A stretch of 64,000 bases of DNA from Alangreenwoodia sp964438605 (GTDB lineage: Bacteria; Bacillota; Clostridia; Peptostreptococcales; Anaerovoracaceae). Shown here in pieces: positions 9,660-18,541 of this stretch. The stretch is taken from contig CAYTKT010000002.1 of NCBI GenBank assembly GCA_964438605.1, forward strand, positions 1 to 64,000, given 5' to 3'. Under the pieces are notes generated by a model. That model was not told where the DNA came from, made no database searches, and saw nothing but the letters and a program-made list of their open reading frames with translations. The position numbers and the translations under genes are program-made. How positions within the stretch are numbered: the stretch's first letter is position 1; each line of letters begins with the position of its first letter.

Positions 9660-10665
9660 TGATTGCTATTTCCTCCAATTCTATGACGGAATCACGAATG
9701 ATCCCGACTACATCGTTTTCTACATATGGAATCGCTTTGATAACAGCGTTCAGCAACGCATTCGCCGTGGAAGATCCGTGGATTTTTATAACCGCTCCTT
9801 TTACACCGAGAATCGGCGCCCCACCATATTCCGAATAATCAAATACTTTTTTCAAAGCTTTAAAATGATCGGACAGAAGCAGAGCGCCAAGCTTCGACCT
9901 CGTAGACGATGACAACATCTGCTTCAGCAGGTCAATTATCTTCTGGGCAAGTCCCTCCGTCAGCTTAAGCACCGTATTTCCGACGAACCCGTCACATACC
10001 AGCACATCAGCGACGCCAAACGGAATATCTCTGCCTTCAACATTTCCGATAAAATTAAGATTGCTCTTTTTCAGGAGCTGATGTGTCTCCTTGAGCATTG
10101 TCGTTCCCTTCTTTTCTTCGATGCCGATATTGATCAGCCCGACTGTCGGCCAGTCGACGCCGAGCACCTCACGCATATAAATGCTGCCCATCACTGCAAA
10201 TTCCAGCAGATTTCCCGGCTTACACTCCGAATTTGCGCCGGAATCGACGAGAAACGACATGCCTTCGCCGAGAATCGGATAAGTCATGCCGATTGCCGGT
10301 CTGTCGATTCCCGGAATTCGGCCTAACGTAAACAGTGAAGCAGCCATCAGTGCTCCGGTATTTCCTGCCGAAATGACCACGTCGCACAATCCGTCGCGGA
10401 CGAGAGAAATCGCCTTCACCATAGACGAATCTCTTTTCGTCCGGACCGCTTTGACAGGCGCGTCTTCATTCGTAATAACCTCCGACGCATGTACGATCTT
10501 AATCTGATTCTTGTCGAATTTATACTTTTTAAGTTCTTTTCTTATCACGTCCTCTGCTCCGACGATAAAAATTTCATCGTCAATGATTGAGGCGGCCTGA
10601 ACACAGCCCTTGACGATCTCCTGAGGAGCATTATCTCCGCCCATTCCATCCACTGCAATTCTCAT
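9652..10665 (-). CDS. plsX: Phosphate acyltransferase PlsX
   Basis: Converts acyl-ACP to acyl-phosphate, the substrate of PlsY. The N-terminus MRIAVDGMGGDNAPQEIVKG and the segments SAGNTGALMA, FLVDSGANSE and VGFVGN are typical of the family. The open frame starts earlier at 10686, but GGGAGG lies ten bases before the ATG at 10665 and after the upstream one, so 10665 (337 residues) is preferred. First gene of the operon and directly behind the promoter at 10716-10744. With plsY and gpsA downstream, the operon holds a nearly complete lysophosphatidate module wrapped around SRP, SMC and RNase III genes. Confidence 0.95.
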   Translation of the reverse strand: MRIAVDGMGGDNAPQEIVKGCVQAASIIDDEIFIVGAEDVIRKELKKYKFDKNQIKIVHASEVITNEDAPVKAVRTKRDSSMVKAISLVRDGLCDVVISAGNTGALMAASLFTLGRIPGIDRPAIGMTYPILGEGMSFLVDSGANSECKPGNLLEFAVMGSIYMREVLGVDWPTVGLINIGIEEKKGTTMLKETHQLLKKSNLNFIGNVEGRDIPFGVADVLVCDGFVGNTVLKLTEGLAQKIIDLLKQMLSSSTRSKLGALLLSDHFKALKKVFDYSEYGGAPILGVKGAVIKIHGSSTANALLNAVIKAIPYVENDVVGIIRDSVIELEEIAISE

Positions 10666-10715
10666 TTTTTTCGTACCTCCCGACATACGACTGGAAATAT
10701 GTAAATCATTCGTAC

Positions 10716-10744
10716 ATTATACCTTTTTATCACTGTAAAATCAA
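10716..10744 (-). promoter_or_regulatory. Sigma-A promoter of the plsX operon
   Basis: On the minus strand, TTGATT (10744-10739) and a perfect TATAAT (10721-10716) are separated by 17 bases, about 50 bases before the plsX ATG. No FapR-like or FabT-like palindrome was recognised beside it. Confidence 0.75.
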
Positions 10745-10748
10745 TACA

Positions 10749-10991
10749 CTACTCGCCACTCGGAAATTTCCTCCCAAAAATTTCCGCATCAACTCTGCAA
10801 CGATTTCCACCACATCGGATTAAAAAGGTGCGGGGCGAAACTTTGGAAACGCTAATGTTTGTTCGTGCACAGATTACGCGCGCCATATTCCTGCGTTTCG
10901 CCCCGATGCCGTGAACCTGTTCATACGACCTGCCGAACATCGACACATCTGTCATCAGAATGTCTGTTCTGTCGTTTTTATCTGTATTCAT
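10749..10991 (-). CDS. Possible small protein, unrecognised
   Basis: An 80-residue open frame (MNTDKNDRTD...) whose ATG at 10991 has GGAGG seven bases upstream. I do not recognise it: no signal peptide, no membrane segment, basic, with four cysteines or fewer. The ribosome binding site forms the 3' arm of the hairpin at 10996-11039, so if translated it could be controlled by that structure. It ends just upstream of the plsX promoter. The composition does not argue strongly for a real gene, and it may be chance. Confidence 0.25.
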   Translation of the reverse strand: MNTDKNDRTDILMTDVSMFGRSYEQVHGIGAKRRNMARVICARTNISVSKVSPRTFLIRCGGNRCRVDAEIFGRKFPSGE

Positions 10992-11039
10992 CAAAAAACC
11001 TCCTTACATATATCATTTCCAGATATATGTAAGGAGGCT
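10991..11039 (-). terminator. Strong hairpin with T-run (minus strand)
   Basis: On the minus strand GCCTCCTTACATATAT pairs with ATATATGTAAGGAGG around a nine-base loop and is followed by TTTTTTG. This is a good intrinsic terminator for the purine operon and flavin reductase, though about 260 bases beyond the last stop codon. The same stem hides a GGAGG that precedes the ATG at 10991. Confidence 0.6.
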
Positions 11040-11297
11040 TCATACCTAATGATACTGTGTACTGTTTCCCGGATATTATGTCGCAATTAACGCCGGTTTA
11101 CCGACACATAAATTCGCCGGCTGCCTGCCGGTTGCTACGGACTTTACGAATCCCACAGACGGGCAGTTTTCAAAAATTTTCACAGATTCTGCGCTTTCCA
11201 AAATTTATAGAATTTTGGATATGCTTGAAATATATGCAATCCACATTATTTTAAAACGAGCATCGTTCCCGCAGTCCTGTTTTCTTTTCATTTTAAT

Positions 11298-11870
11298 CTA
11301 TTTTTTCTTTTTCTGAACGGAATATCCAAATTTTCCGATTTTTTTACCCAATTCATAATACCCGCCATGATTATAAACGAGCGGCAACGACGACGCCAGA
11401 TCAAAACGGCCTTCTCCGTCCATATATTCACTGTCCACCGCAACACCGAGCACCTCGGCGATAAACATATCATGCGACCCCAGCGGAATCAGCTGACTTA
11501 CCCTGCACTCGATATTAACAGGCGACTCCGCGATGGAAGGCGCCGCCACAAACCGCGACTCTGCAGGTGTCAGCTTCATTTCAGCAAACTTATCAATCTC
11601 TCTGCCCGACTTGACACCGCATGTATCCGTCACACGAGCCAGTTCCTTCGTCGTCAAATTTATGACAAACTCGCCGGTTTCCTTGATAATATCATAAGAA
11701 TAACGCTCCGGACGCACAGAAATATACACCATTGCAGGATCGCTGCAGATCGTGCCCGTCCAGGCTATCGTAATAATATTCGGCTTTTCACCGGGCCGCT
11801 GGCAGCTTACCATGACGGCAGGCAACGGATACAACATATTACCGGGTTTCCAGTATTCTTTCTTTCCCAT
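11298..11870 (-). CDS. Flavin reductase-like FMN-binding protein
   Basis: A 190-residue protein of the flavin reductase / FMN-binding split-barrel family, which reduce or bind flavin using NAD(P)H. Typical features: YPLPAVMVSCQR near the N-terminus, NIITIAWTGTICSDPAMVYISVRP (residues about 31-55), EFVINLTT and the CGVKSGREIDKF segment. The substrate is unknown. It begins 15 bases after the purD stop, so it is probably cotranscribed with the purine genes, although no purine role is known. The region 11040-11297 downstream holds no supported gene. Confidence 0.8.
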   Translation of the reverse strand: MGKKEYWKPGNMLYPLPAVMVSCQRPGEKPNIITIAWTGTICSDPAMVYISVRPERYSYDIIKETGEFVINLTTKELARVTDTCGVKSGREIDKFAEMKLTPAESRFVAAPSIAESPVNIECRVSQLIPLGSHDMFIAEVLGVAVDSEYMDGEGRFDLASSLPLVYNHGGYYELGKKIGKFGYSVQKKKK

Positions 11871-11885
11871 AAAACAGCCCTTCCT

Positions 11886-13148
11886 CTATCTGTTAATCTT
11901 TCCGATATCTCTGCGGAACTGAGCGCCCTCAAATGTGATTTTTTCCACATTTGAAAAAGCCTTTGCCCGCGCCTCATCATTCGTCGTTCCGACCGCCGTT
12001 ATGCCCAAAACGCGTCCGCCGCTTGTGACAATCCGGCCGGTCTCATCGCGCGAAGTCCCTGCGTGAAATACAACGATATCGTCATCAACGCTTTCAAGCC
12101 CGCTGATCACCTTGCCCTTTTCGTAGCTTCCCGGATAGCCGCCGGAAGCCAGCACGACGCATACGGCCCGGCAGTCACTCCACTGAATTTCCATCTTGTC
12201 AAGCGTTCCGTCAATGCAGGCGTTAAAAATATCGGCTAAATCCGTTTCAAGCCTCATCAGAACAGACTGCGTCTCAGGATCGCCAAATCTGTTGTTGAAT
12301 TCGATCACCTTCGGGCCGTCGTCACCGATCATCAAGCCGATAAACAGAACACCGTGAAAATCGAGGCCGTCCTCGATAAATCCGTCAATCGTCGGCTGGA
12401 GGATTTTCTCATCGATTTCATTCATCAGCGCGTCATTGAAAATTAAACTTGGAGAATACGAACCCATTCCACCGGTATTCGGCCCTCGATCGCCGTCAAA
12501 AATCCGTTTATAATCCTGGGCAGACTCCATGGGAACGATCGTCTTTCCATCCACAAAACAGAGCATCGACGCTTCGACGCCTCTGAGACACTCCTCGACA
12601 ATGACGAGATCGGCGGCGCTTCCGAAAATTCTGTCGCCCATCATCTCCTCAATCGCCTTTTCCGCTTCGTCATGATTTTCCGCTAAAATAACGCCCTTTC
12701 CTGCCGCCAGACCGTCAGCCTTCAAGACCATCGGATAACCGAAAATGCCGATGTCCTTTTTCAGTTCTTCTTTATCTGTATACTCCTTATATCCGGCTGT
12801 CGGAATATTGTGGCGCTTTAAAAACGCCTTCGTAAATGACTTGCTGCCCTCAAGCTGTGAACACTTCTTGTTCGGTCCGAAAACACGAATACCCGCCTCG
12901 TTCAACAGATCGGCAATCCCCATCGAAAGCGGCACCTCCGGCCCGATCACCGCCATATCGACAGCGTTTTTTACACAGAAATCCCGGATTCCTTCGAGAG
13001 CTTCAGCTTTGACGGGAACGCACTCGGCCACATCTGCAATTCCAGCGTTGCCCGGCGCGCAGTAGAGCTTCTTCACCTTCGGGCTCTGTGCCAGCTTCCA
13101 TGCGATGGCGTGCTCCCTGCCGCCACTTCCCACGACTAATATTTTCAT
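11886..13148 (-). CDS. purD: Phosphoribosylamine-glycine ligase
   Basis: ATP-grasp enzyme joining phosphoribosylamine and glycine to GAR, step two of purine synthesis. 420 residues from the ATG at 13148, which has GGAGG nine bases upstream and yields the family start MKILVVGSGGREHAIAW; the frame is open eleven codons further. ATP-grasp features include GYPMVLKADGLAAGKGV near residue 138 and the metal-binding EFNNRFGDPETQ near 280. Last classical pur gene of the operon, behind purN. Confidence 0.96.
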   Translation of the reverse strand: MKILVVGSGGREHAIAWKLAQSPKVKKLYCAPGNAGIADVAECVPVKAEALEGIRDFCVKNAVDMAVIGPEVPLSMGIADLLNEAGIRVFGPNKKCSQLEGSKSFTKAFLKRHNIPTAGYKEYTDKEELKKDIGIFGYPMVLKADGLAAGKGVILAENHDEAEKAIEEMMGDRIFGSAADLVIVEECLRGVEASMLCFVDGKTIVPMESAQDYKRIFDGDRGPNTGGMGSYSPSLIFNDALMNEIDEKILQPTIDGFIEDGLDFHGVLFIGLMIGDDGPKVIEFNNRFGDPETQSVLMRLETDLADIFNACIDGTLDKMEIQWSDCRAVCVVLASGGYPGSYEKGKVISGLESVDDDIVVFHAGTSRDETGRIVTSGGRVLGITAVGTTNDEARAKAFSNVEKITFEGAQFRRDIGKINR

Positions 13149-13213
13149 TGTAAAATACCTCCAAAGGACACCGGGAAGCACTTCCGTTTCCGATCTCCTT
13201 GTCTTTCAAAATC

Positions 13214-13822
13214 TTATACGCCTTTAAAATTCTCAAGCTCGCCGGCACAGAACTTCTTTGCCGCAAGCGGCAGAATCTTATGTTCTACTTCGAGAACTCT
13301 TGCGGCCAGCGTATCAGGCGTGTCATCTTCAAATACCGGAACCTTTTCCTGGATAATGATTTTGCCCGTATCCACGCCCTCATCAACAAAATGAACGGTC
13401 GCTCCCGATTCCGTTTCATGACCCGCAAGAACCGCCTCGTGAACATAATGGCCGTAAAAACCCATACCGCAGTACTTCGGAATCAGCGACGGATGAATAT
13501 TGATAATCTTATTTTTATAGGCCGCAATAAGCTTCGGCTGAAGAACGCTCATATAACCGGCGAGGATGACGAGATCTGTATTTTCTTCGTCCAGCGCCCG
13601 GATAATCGCGTCAGTGCGCTTCTCCATGTCAGGATAATTATTTTTCCCGATGTATACACCTTTAATTCCGTGATTTGCTGCCCGCGTCAGAGCATAAGCA
13701 TCCTCTTTACTGGAAATGACCTGGGCAATTCTGGCATTTTCAATAAAGCCGTTTTCCACATTGTCAATAATGGCCTGAAGATTTGTTCCGCCGCCGGAAA
13801 CGAGTACCGATATATTTTTCAT
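13214..13822 (-). CDS. purN: Phosphoribosylglycinamide formyltransferase
   Basis: Formyl-tetrahydrofolate-dependent GAR transformylase, step three of the pathway. 202 residues. SGGGTNLQAIID at residues 9-20 binds the phosphoribosyl group; the catalytic region shows the conserved IINIHPSLIPKYCGMGFYG with Asn/His and a downstream ESGATVHFVDEGVDTGKII containing the catalytic Asp. It lies between purM and purD with short gaps, in pathway-consistent order. Confidence 0.96.
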   Translation of the reverse strand: MKNISVLVSGGGTNLQAIIDNVENGFIENARIAQVISSKEDAYALTRAANHGIKGVYIGKNNYPDMEKRTDAIIRALDEENTDLVILAGYMSVLQPKLIAAYKNKIINIHPSLIPKYCGMGFYGHYVHEAVLAGHETESGATVHFVDEGVDTGKIIIQEKVPVFEDDTPDTLAARVLEVEHKILPLAAKKFCAGELENFKGV

Positions 13823-13868
13823 TTCTAAAACCTCTTGATCGCTTTTCAGTCCAAGCTGAACCGATCAG

Positions 13869-14918
13869 CTATAACACCTTGCCGTCCTTGTAAATGGAAA
13901 TGCCTTCTTTTTTTGAAATTTTGCCGATGACAGCCGGCCTCTCGCCCACTGCCGAAAGAGCTGCCATAACGCCGTCAGCGTCCGCCGGATCAATAATCAG
14001 AATCATTCCAATGCCCATATTAAATGTAGAAAACATTTCTCTGGCCTCGACATTGCCACATTCCTTGATATATTTAAAAATATATGGAACCTTCCATGTA
14101 CCCGTCTCGATCTCAGCGCCCAGTCCGTCGGGAAGGATGCGCGGAATATTTTCATAAAAGCCGCCGCCCGTCATATGTACGATGCCGTGAATATCATACT
14201 TGCCGAAAATGGCCTTGCATGCCTTGACATAAATTCTCGTCGGCGTAATCAGCGCATCTCCCAACGTCGTTCCCAGTTCGTCCACATAATCCTGAACGTC
14301 CATATCCATCTTTTCAAAGAAAATCTTTCTGACGAGAGAATAGCCGTTGCTGTGAATACCGCTGGAATGAAGGCCGATCATTATATCTCCCGCAGACACT
14401 TTGCTGCCGTCAATAATCTTGTTCCGGTCAACGATGCCGACGGCAAATCCGGCTATATCATATTCGTCTTCGCCGTAAAAGGAAGGCATTTCAGCCGTTT
14501 CTCCGCCTACGAGCGAGCACTCCGACAAAACGCAGCCATCAGCGATGCCCTTGACGATGTCAGCAATCTTCTCCGCATGAACCTTATCCGTGGCAATATA
14601 ATCCAGAAAGAAAAGAGGAACCGCTCCCTGGCAGACGATGTCATTGACGCACATTGCTACACAATCCTGGCCTACCGTGTCGTGTTTATCCATCAGAAAG
14701 GCGATTTTCAGCTTCGTGCCGACGCCGTCCGTACCAGAAACCAGTACAGGCTCCGTAATGCCGTCGAGATCAAGACGGAACATACTGCCGAAAGAACCGA
14801 GGCCCGTCAGTACATTTTCGCTGAACGTCCGCTTTACGTGATCTTTCATAAGTTCGACGGCTCTGCCGCCTTCCTTTGTATCGACGCCGGCGTCTTTATA
14901 AGTTAAATTTTTACTCAT
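13869..14918 (-). CDS. purM: Phosphoribosylformylglycinamidine cyclo-ligase
   Basis: AIR synthetase, step five, closing the imidazole ring with ATP. 349 residues from the ATG at 14918, giving [13 protein letters not shown] as in homologues; 36 additional open codons upstream look non-coding and run into the hairpin region. [12 protein letters not shown] near residue 62, the [17 protein letters not shown] motif and the GGETAEMP motif are all present. Between it and purF lies an unusual 370-base spacer with strong hairpins. Confidence 0.95.
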   Translation of the reverse strand: MSKNLTYKDAGVDTKEGGRAVELMKDHVKRTFSENVLTGLGSFGSMFRLDLDGITEPVLVSGTDGVGTKLKIAFLMDKHDTVGQDCVAMCVNDIVCQGAVPLFFLDYIATDKVHAEKIADIVKGIADGCVLSECSLVGGETAEMPSFYGEDEYDIAGFAVGIVDRNKIIDGSKVSAGDIMIGLHSSGIHSNGYSLVRKIFFEKMDMDVQDYVDELGTTLGDALITPTRIYVKACKAIFGKYDIHGIVHMTGGGFYENIPRILPDGLGAEIETGTWKVPYIFKYIKECGNVEAREMFSTFNMGIGMILIIDPADADGVMAALSAVGERPAVIGKISKKEGISIYKDGKVL

Positions 14919-15032
14919 TTTCCTTATCATTTCCTTTCTTGCGTTTCCGCACACTGTCCGGCGGAAAATTTTCATTATAACCTCTTGTCCGCATCTATGG
15001 TTGCGCTTTGGGCGATGTTTTTTCATCTAGCC

Positions 15033-15286
15033 GTGCAGTACGCGGCGCCAAAAGCGCTGCGTACTGCACGCCTCTGCGAAAAACACCGGTAATTCTGCCC
15101 GACTTTAAACTGTATCCGGCGCATCTGGCAGTCGCCCTACTGCGGAGCAGACAGCCCCGCAGTAGGACTGTTTTCCATCGGCACTGTCCGGCCGCTGCCG
15201 ACAGCGGCCGGACAACATGAACGGTGACGCACAAAAAGCGCACCCGTCTGCTGCCGCATACCTGGCCGGCAGAATTTTTACCGGAA
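15033..15286. repeat. Hairpin cluster in the purF-purM spacer
   Basis: Three strong hairpins follow one another: GTGCAGTACGC / GCGTACTGCAC at 15033-15069, CCTACTGCGG / CCGCAGTAGG at 15136-15166, and TGTCCGGCCGCTG / CAGCGGCCGGACA (13 perfect base pairs, 4-base loop) at 15185-15214. An outer pair, ACCGGTAATTCTGCC near 15089 and GGCAGAATTTTTACCGG at 15270-15286, encloses the last two. No terminator T-runs and no convincing coding frame are seen. They would lie inside the purine operon transcript and could pause, process or stabilise it. Confidence 0.75.
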
Positions 15287-15288
15287 TA

Positions 15289-16767
15289 TCAGTCGTATTC
15301 GCCGATAAACCGGCGCTTGTCGGCCGCCGCCTCATGCTCCGCCGCATAATCGAGATCTGAAAGTTCAACAGGATAATCGCCGGTGAAACACGCATCACAA
15401 ATCTCATCGCCAAACCCGATGCATTCTTTTAATCCTTCCACGCTGATAAATGCGAGAGAATCCGCCCCAATATGACGACACATTTCGTCAATCGTCATAT
15501 TGGCAGCCATCAGATGCTTCCTGTTCGGCGTGTCGATGCCCATATAACAGGAATGAGTGACAGGCGGCGAACTGATGCGCATATGAACTTCCGCAGCTCC
15601 GGCCTCCTTGAGCAGCTTGACGATCTTTCCGCTCGTCGTTCCTCTGACGATGGAATCATCGATCACAATGATTCGCCTGTCTCTCACATTTTCCTCCAGA
15701 ACATTCAGTTTCATCCTGACGCTGAGATCACGCATTTCCTGTGTCGGCTGAATAAACGTCCGGCCCACATACCTGTTTTTTACAAGACCTTCGCCAAATG
15801 GAATCCCCGACTCCTCAGCGTAGCCGATTGCTGCCACCGTACCCGAATCGGGAACAGCAATCACCAGATCAGCGTTTACAGCGCTTTCCCGCGCAAGGAT
15901 TCTTCCGGCCTCGCGCCTGGAAAGATAAACGCTCCTGCCGTCGATACGGCTGTCCGTTCTGGCGAAATAGACGTATTCAAAAGAACAAACTTTGCGCGGC
16001 GCCGTCTCATTAAACATAACAGAATGAAGCTCGTTATTTTCAATAATGACGATTTCGCCCGGCTTCACATCGCGGACGAACTCAGCCCCCTGAAGCGGAA
16101 AAACGCAGCTTTCTGAAGACAGAACGTACCCCGATTTCGTCTTTCCGATACAAAGCGGCCTGATCCCGTTTGCATCTCTGACCCCCAGAAGTTTGTCGCC
16201 CATCGTGATAACGAGAGCGAAAGCACCCTGAATAATATTGGCGACACGGCAGACAGCAGTCTCGACGCTGCCCTCCTTCAGATTTTTCGCGATCAACGCC
16301 GCAATAATCTCAGAATCAATCGTCGTTTGGAAAATATACCCGTCATCCTGCATCTGCTCCCTGAGAACTTTCGCGTTGACGAGCGTGCCGTTGTGGGCCA
16401 GCGCCAGCGAACCCATTCTCGAATAGACGACGAGAGGCTGCGCGTTCGATGCCTGACTTTCTCCGGCCGTAGAATATCTGACGTGACCGATACAGATGTC
16501 GCCCGGCAGCGTCTTTATAATATCATCGTTAAAGACCTCCTGGACTAATCCCATATCCTTGTAATAGCTGATATTCCCGAACATATTAGACGCGATTCCC
16601 GCACTTTCCTGGCCTCTGTGCTGCAGAGAATGGAGTCCGAAATAGACATCCTTCGCGATATTCTGCGCTCCGGGAGACGAAATTCCAATGACGCCGCATT
16701 CATCATGAAATTTGTCGTCATCTAATAACTTTGCGATTTCCCGGCTCCAGTCTTTCTTTCCGTTCAT
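15289..16767 (-). CDS. purF: Amidophosphoribosyltransferase
   Basis: First enzyme of de novo purine synthesis: PRPP plus glutamine to phosphoribosylamine. 492 residues. A short propeptide precedes CGVIGI, so Cys24 should become the N-terminal nucleophile after processing. The glutaminase domain contains GLHSLQHRGQESAGIA and GHVRYSTAGES; the PRTase domain contains VIAVPDSGTVAAIGYA and the PRPP loop IVIDDSIVRGTTSGKIV. The C-terminal CYMGIDTP cysteines resemble the [4Fe-4S] binding of the Bacillus-type enzyme. The start has AAGGA eight bases upstream. Confidence 0.97.
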   Translation of the reverse strand: MNGKKDWSREIAKLLDDDKFHDECGVIGISSPGAQNIAKDVYFGLHSLQHRGQESAGIASNMFGNISYYKDMGLVQEVFNDDIIKTLPGDICIGHVRYSTAGESQASNAQPLVVYSRMGSLALAHNGTLVNAKVLREQMQDDGYIFQTTIDSEIIAALIAKNLKEGSVETAVCRVANIIQGAFALVITMGDKLLGVRDANGIRPLCIGKTKSGYVLSSESCVFPLQGAEFVRDVKPGEIVIIENNELHSVMFNETAPRKVCSFEYVYFARTDSRIDGRSVYLSRREAGRILARESAVNADLVIAVPDSGTVAAIGYAEESGIPFGEGLVKNRYVGRTFIQPTQEMRDLSVRMKLNVLEENVRDRRIIVIDDSIVRGTTSGKIVKLLKEAGAAEVHMRISSPPVTHSCYMGIDTPNRKHLMAANMTIDEMCRHIGADSLAFISVEGLKECIGFGDEICDACFTGDYPVELSDLDYAAEHEAAADKRRFIGEYD

Positions 16768-16909
16768 GATTCTCGTCCTTCCGAATGTGCTGCAATTTTC
16801 TCTGATTCCTTGCGATTCTTTCTGTTTTTTACAAGTATTTCCGTTTGTTTTTGTTATAACTATCCTCAGCTATTTTCAATTTATTCTATTTATTTATTTA
16901 TTCTTTTCC

Positions 16910-17620
16910 TCACTGATTGCTTTCGACCCGCTTTAAAACCTCCTGATAAGTCTCCTCAACGTTTCCGAGATCCCTTCTGAATCTGTCCTTGTCCATCTTT
17001 TCACCCGTATGAACATCCCAGAGACGGCACGTATCAGGAGAAATCTCATCGGCCAGAATCACTTCGCCGTCGCAGACGCCGAACTCGATCTTAAAATCGA
17101 TCAATCTGAGATCCGTCTTCAGGAAAAATTCTTTCAGAAAATCATTTACCATAAAAGCGTATTTTCTGACAGTATCGAGCTGTTCCTGGGTTGCGAGCCT
17201 GAGAGCGAGAATGTGATCGTCGTTAATCAGCGGATCGCCGAGATCGTCGTTTTTATATGAAAATTCGAGAACCGTTTTTGCAAGTTCCGTCCCTTCCGGT
17301 ACGCCGTATCTCTGCGAGAAGGAGCCGGCCGCCACATTTCTGATGATGACCTCCAAAGGAAGGATTTTAACCGCTTTTACGAGAGTTTCTCTGTCGCTTA
17401 ACAGCTTTACCAGGTGCGTCGGAACGCCCCGTTCTTCGAGCTGCTGAAAGATGATGGCTGACATTTTATTATTGACGACGCCTTTTGAGGCAATCGTTCC
17501 TTTCTTTTCGCCGTTAAATGCAGTTGCATCGTCCTTATAATCAACGATATAAAGCTTCGGGTCGTCCGTTTTAAAAACTTTTTTTGCTTTTCCCTCGTAG
17601 AGCTGTTCCAATTTCTGCAT
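16910..17620 (-). CDS. purC: SAICAR synthetase
   Basis: Phosphoribosylaminoimidazole-succinocarboxamide synthase, adding aspartate to CAIR. 236 residues. Family signatures are [12 protein letters not shown] at residues 7-18, [17 protein letters not shown] near 92 and [10 protein letters not shown] with [12 protein letters not shown] in the C-terminal half. It stands between purE and purF on the same strand; the 390-base gap towards purE carries only repeats. Confidence 0.97.
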   Translation of the reverse strand: MQKLEQLYEGKAKKVFKTDDPKLYIVDYKDDATAFNGEKKGTIASKGVVNNKMSAIIFQQLEERGVPTHLVKLLSDRETLVKAVKILPLEVIIRNVAAGSFSQRYGVPEGTELAKTVLEFSYKNDDLGDPLINDDHILALRLATQEQLDTVRKYAFMVNDFLKEFFLKTDLRLIDFKIEFGVCDGEVILADEISPDTCRLWDVHTGEKMDKDRFRRDLGNVEETYQEVLKRVESNQ

Positions 17621-17800
17621 GATACTTCTTCCTTTCCGGGCTCGGCGGCCCTGTGCAGCTTCGCTTCCTGAAGTTTATTTAAAAATTAAGATACAATATA
17701 TGATAAGCCTTAATCGGTTTACTATAATAAATTATTTTCAACCTTCCCGCTTTAAACCAGATCTGAAACTCAATTTCCGACTTCAAAATCCTCGGCGATT

Positions 17801-17940
17801 CCCCTGTCTATTTTTCAATCCGGCTTGCGGTTTATCTGTTTGTTTTTTAATTTCTTTCTCGTCCTTCTGTTTATTTTTTAATCCGTTCCTCAAGCCCTCT
17901 GTTTACTTTTTCATTCATCCCGCAGACCCGTCTGTTATAT
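17801..17940 (+). repeat. Degenerate T-rich tandem repeat between purE and purC
   Basis: About four imperfect copies of a roughly 32-base unit, of the form TCTGTTTATTTTTTAATCC followed by a C-rich tail, fill most of the purE-purC spacer. The plus-strand frame over it encodes repeated CLFFNP/VYFFIHP peptides, which I regard as a by-product of the repeat, not a gene. The rest of the spacer (17621-17800, 17941-18010) shows only the small inverted repeat GACGGC / GCCGTC near 17955-18000. Confidence 0.5.
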
Positions 17941-18010
17941 CATAAAAACCCGGCCGACGGCTCTTTTGCTTTTCCCAAAAAGGCTTTGCCGTCTATTTTT
18001 TCTGAGTCAG

Positions 18011-18493
18011 TCACTTTTTCTGAAACTCGGCATCTATCGCAAGAACCTCGCGTTCCATCTTCGTCTTGTAATCCTTCATTGCCTGCCTGAGCTTCGGATT
18101 CTTTAATGAAAGCATCTGAACAGCCAAAAGGCCCGCGTTTTCCGCACCGTCGATGGCCACTGTGGCCACCGGCACTCCTTTCGGCATCTGAACGATAGAC
18201 AGCAGCGAGTCAAGACCCGTAAGCGTTGACGATTTTATCGGAAGTCCAATGACAGGAAGTGGCGTATATGCCGCTAAAACACCGCCAAGGTGAGCCGCTT
18301 TGCCTGCCGCCGCAATAATGACTTCGATCCCGTTTTCTTCGGCTTTTGATGCAAATTCCATAGCCGCCGCCGGCGTTCTGTGAGCGGAAATAATCCGCGT
18401 TTCATATTCCACACCGAAGTCAGCGAGAATCTTTTCCGTGCGTTCCACCACGGGATAATCGGATTTACTTCCCATTACGATTCCGACTTTCAT
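18011..18493 (-). CDS. purE: N5-carboxyaminoimidazole ribonucleotide mutase
   Basis: Carboxylation-branch enzyme forming CAIR. 160 residues, normal. MGSKSDYP at residues 7-14, the ISAHRTP loop near residue 40 and AGKAAHLGGVLAA are the family motifs. No purK is present in the window, so whether it acts as the class I mutase or as a class II AIR carboxylase cannot be decided from this region. Directly downstream of purL with a good ribosome binding site. Confidence 0.96.
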   Translation of the reverse strand: MKVGIVMGSKSDYPVVERTEKILADFGVEYETRIISAHRTPAAAMEFASKAEENGIEVIIAAAGKAAHLGGVLAAYTPLPVIGLPIKSSTLTGLDSLLSIVQMPKGVPVATVAIDGAENAGLLAVQMLSLKNPKLRQAMKDYKTKMEREVLAIDAEFQKK

Positions 18494-18541
18494 AATCTGA
18501 TCTTCCTTTCTGCTATATTTTTTATCTGTTTCTCGATCGTT

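Noticed and set aside
14995..15413. Minus-strand frames over the purF-purM hairpins
   Set aside because: They run through the palindromes and out of frame into purF; Arg/Cys-rich content typical of shadow frames.
17619..17945. Plus-strand 108-codon frame with repeated Phe-rich peptides
   Set aside because: Produced by the T-rich tandem repeat; no ribosome binding site, and it lies in a minus-strand operon.
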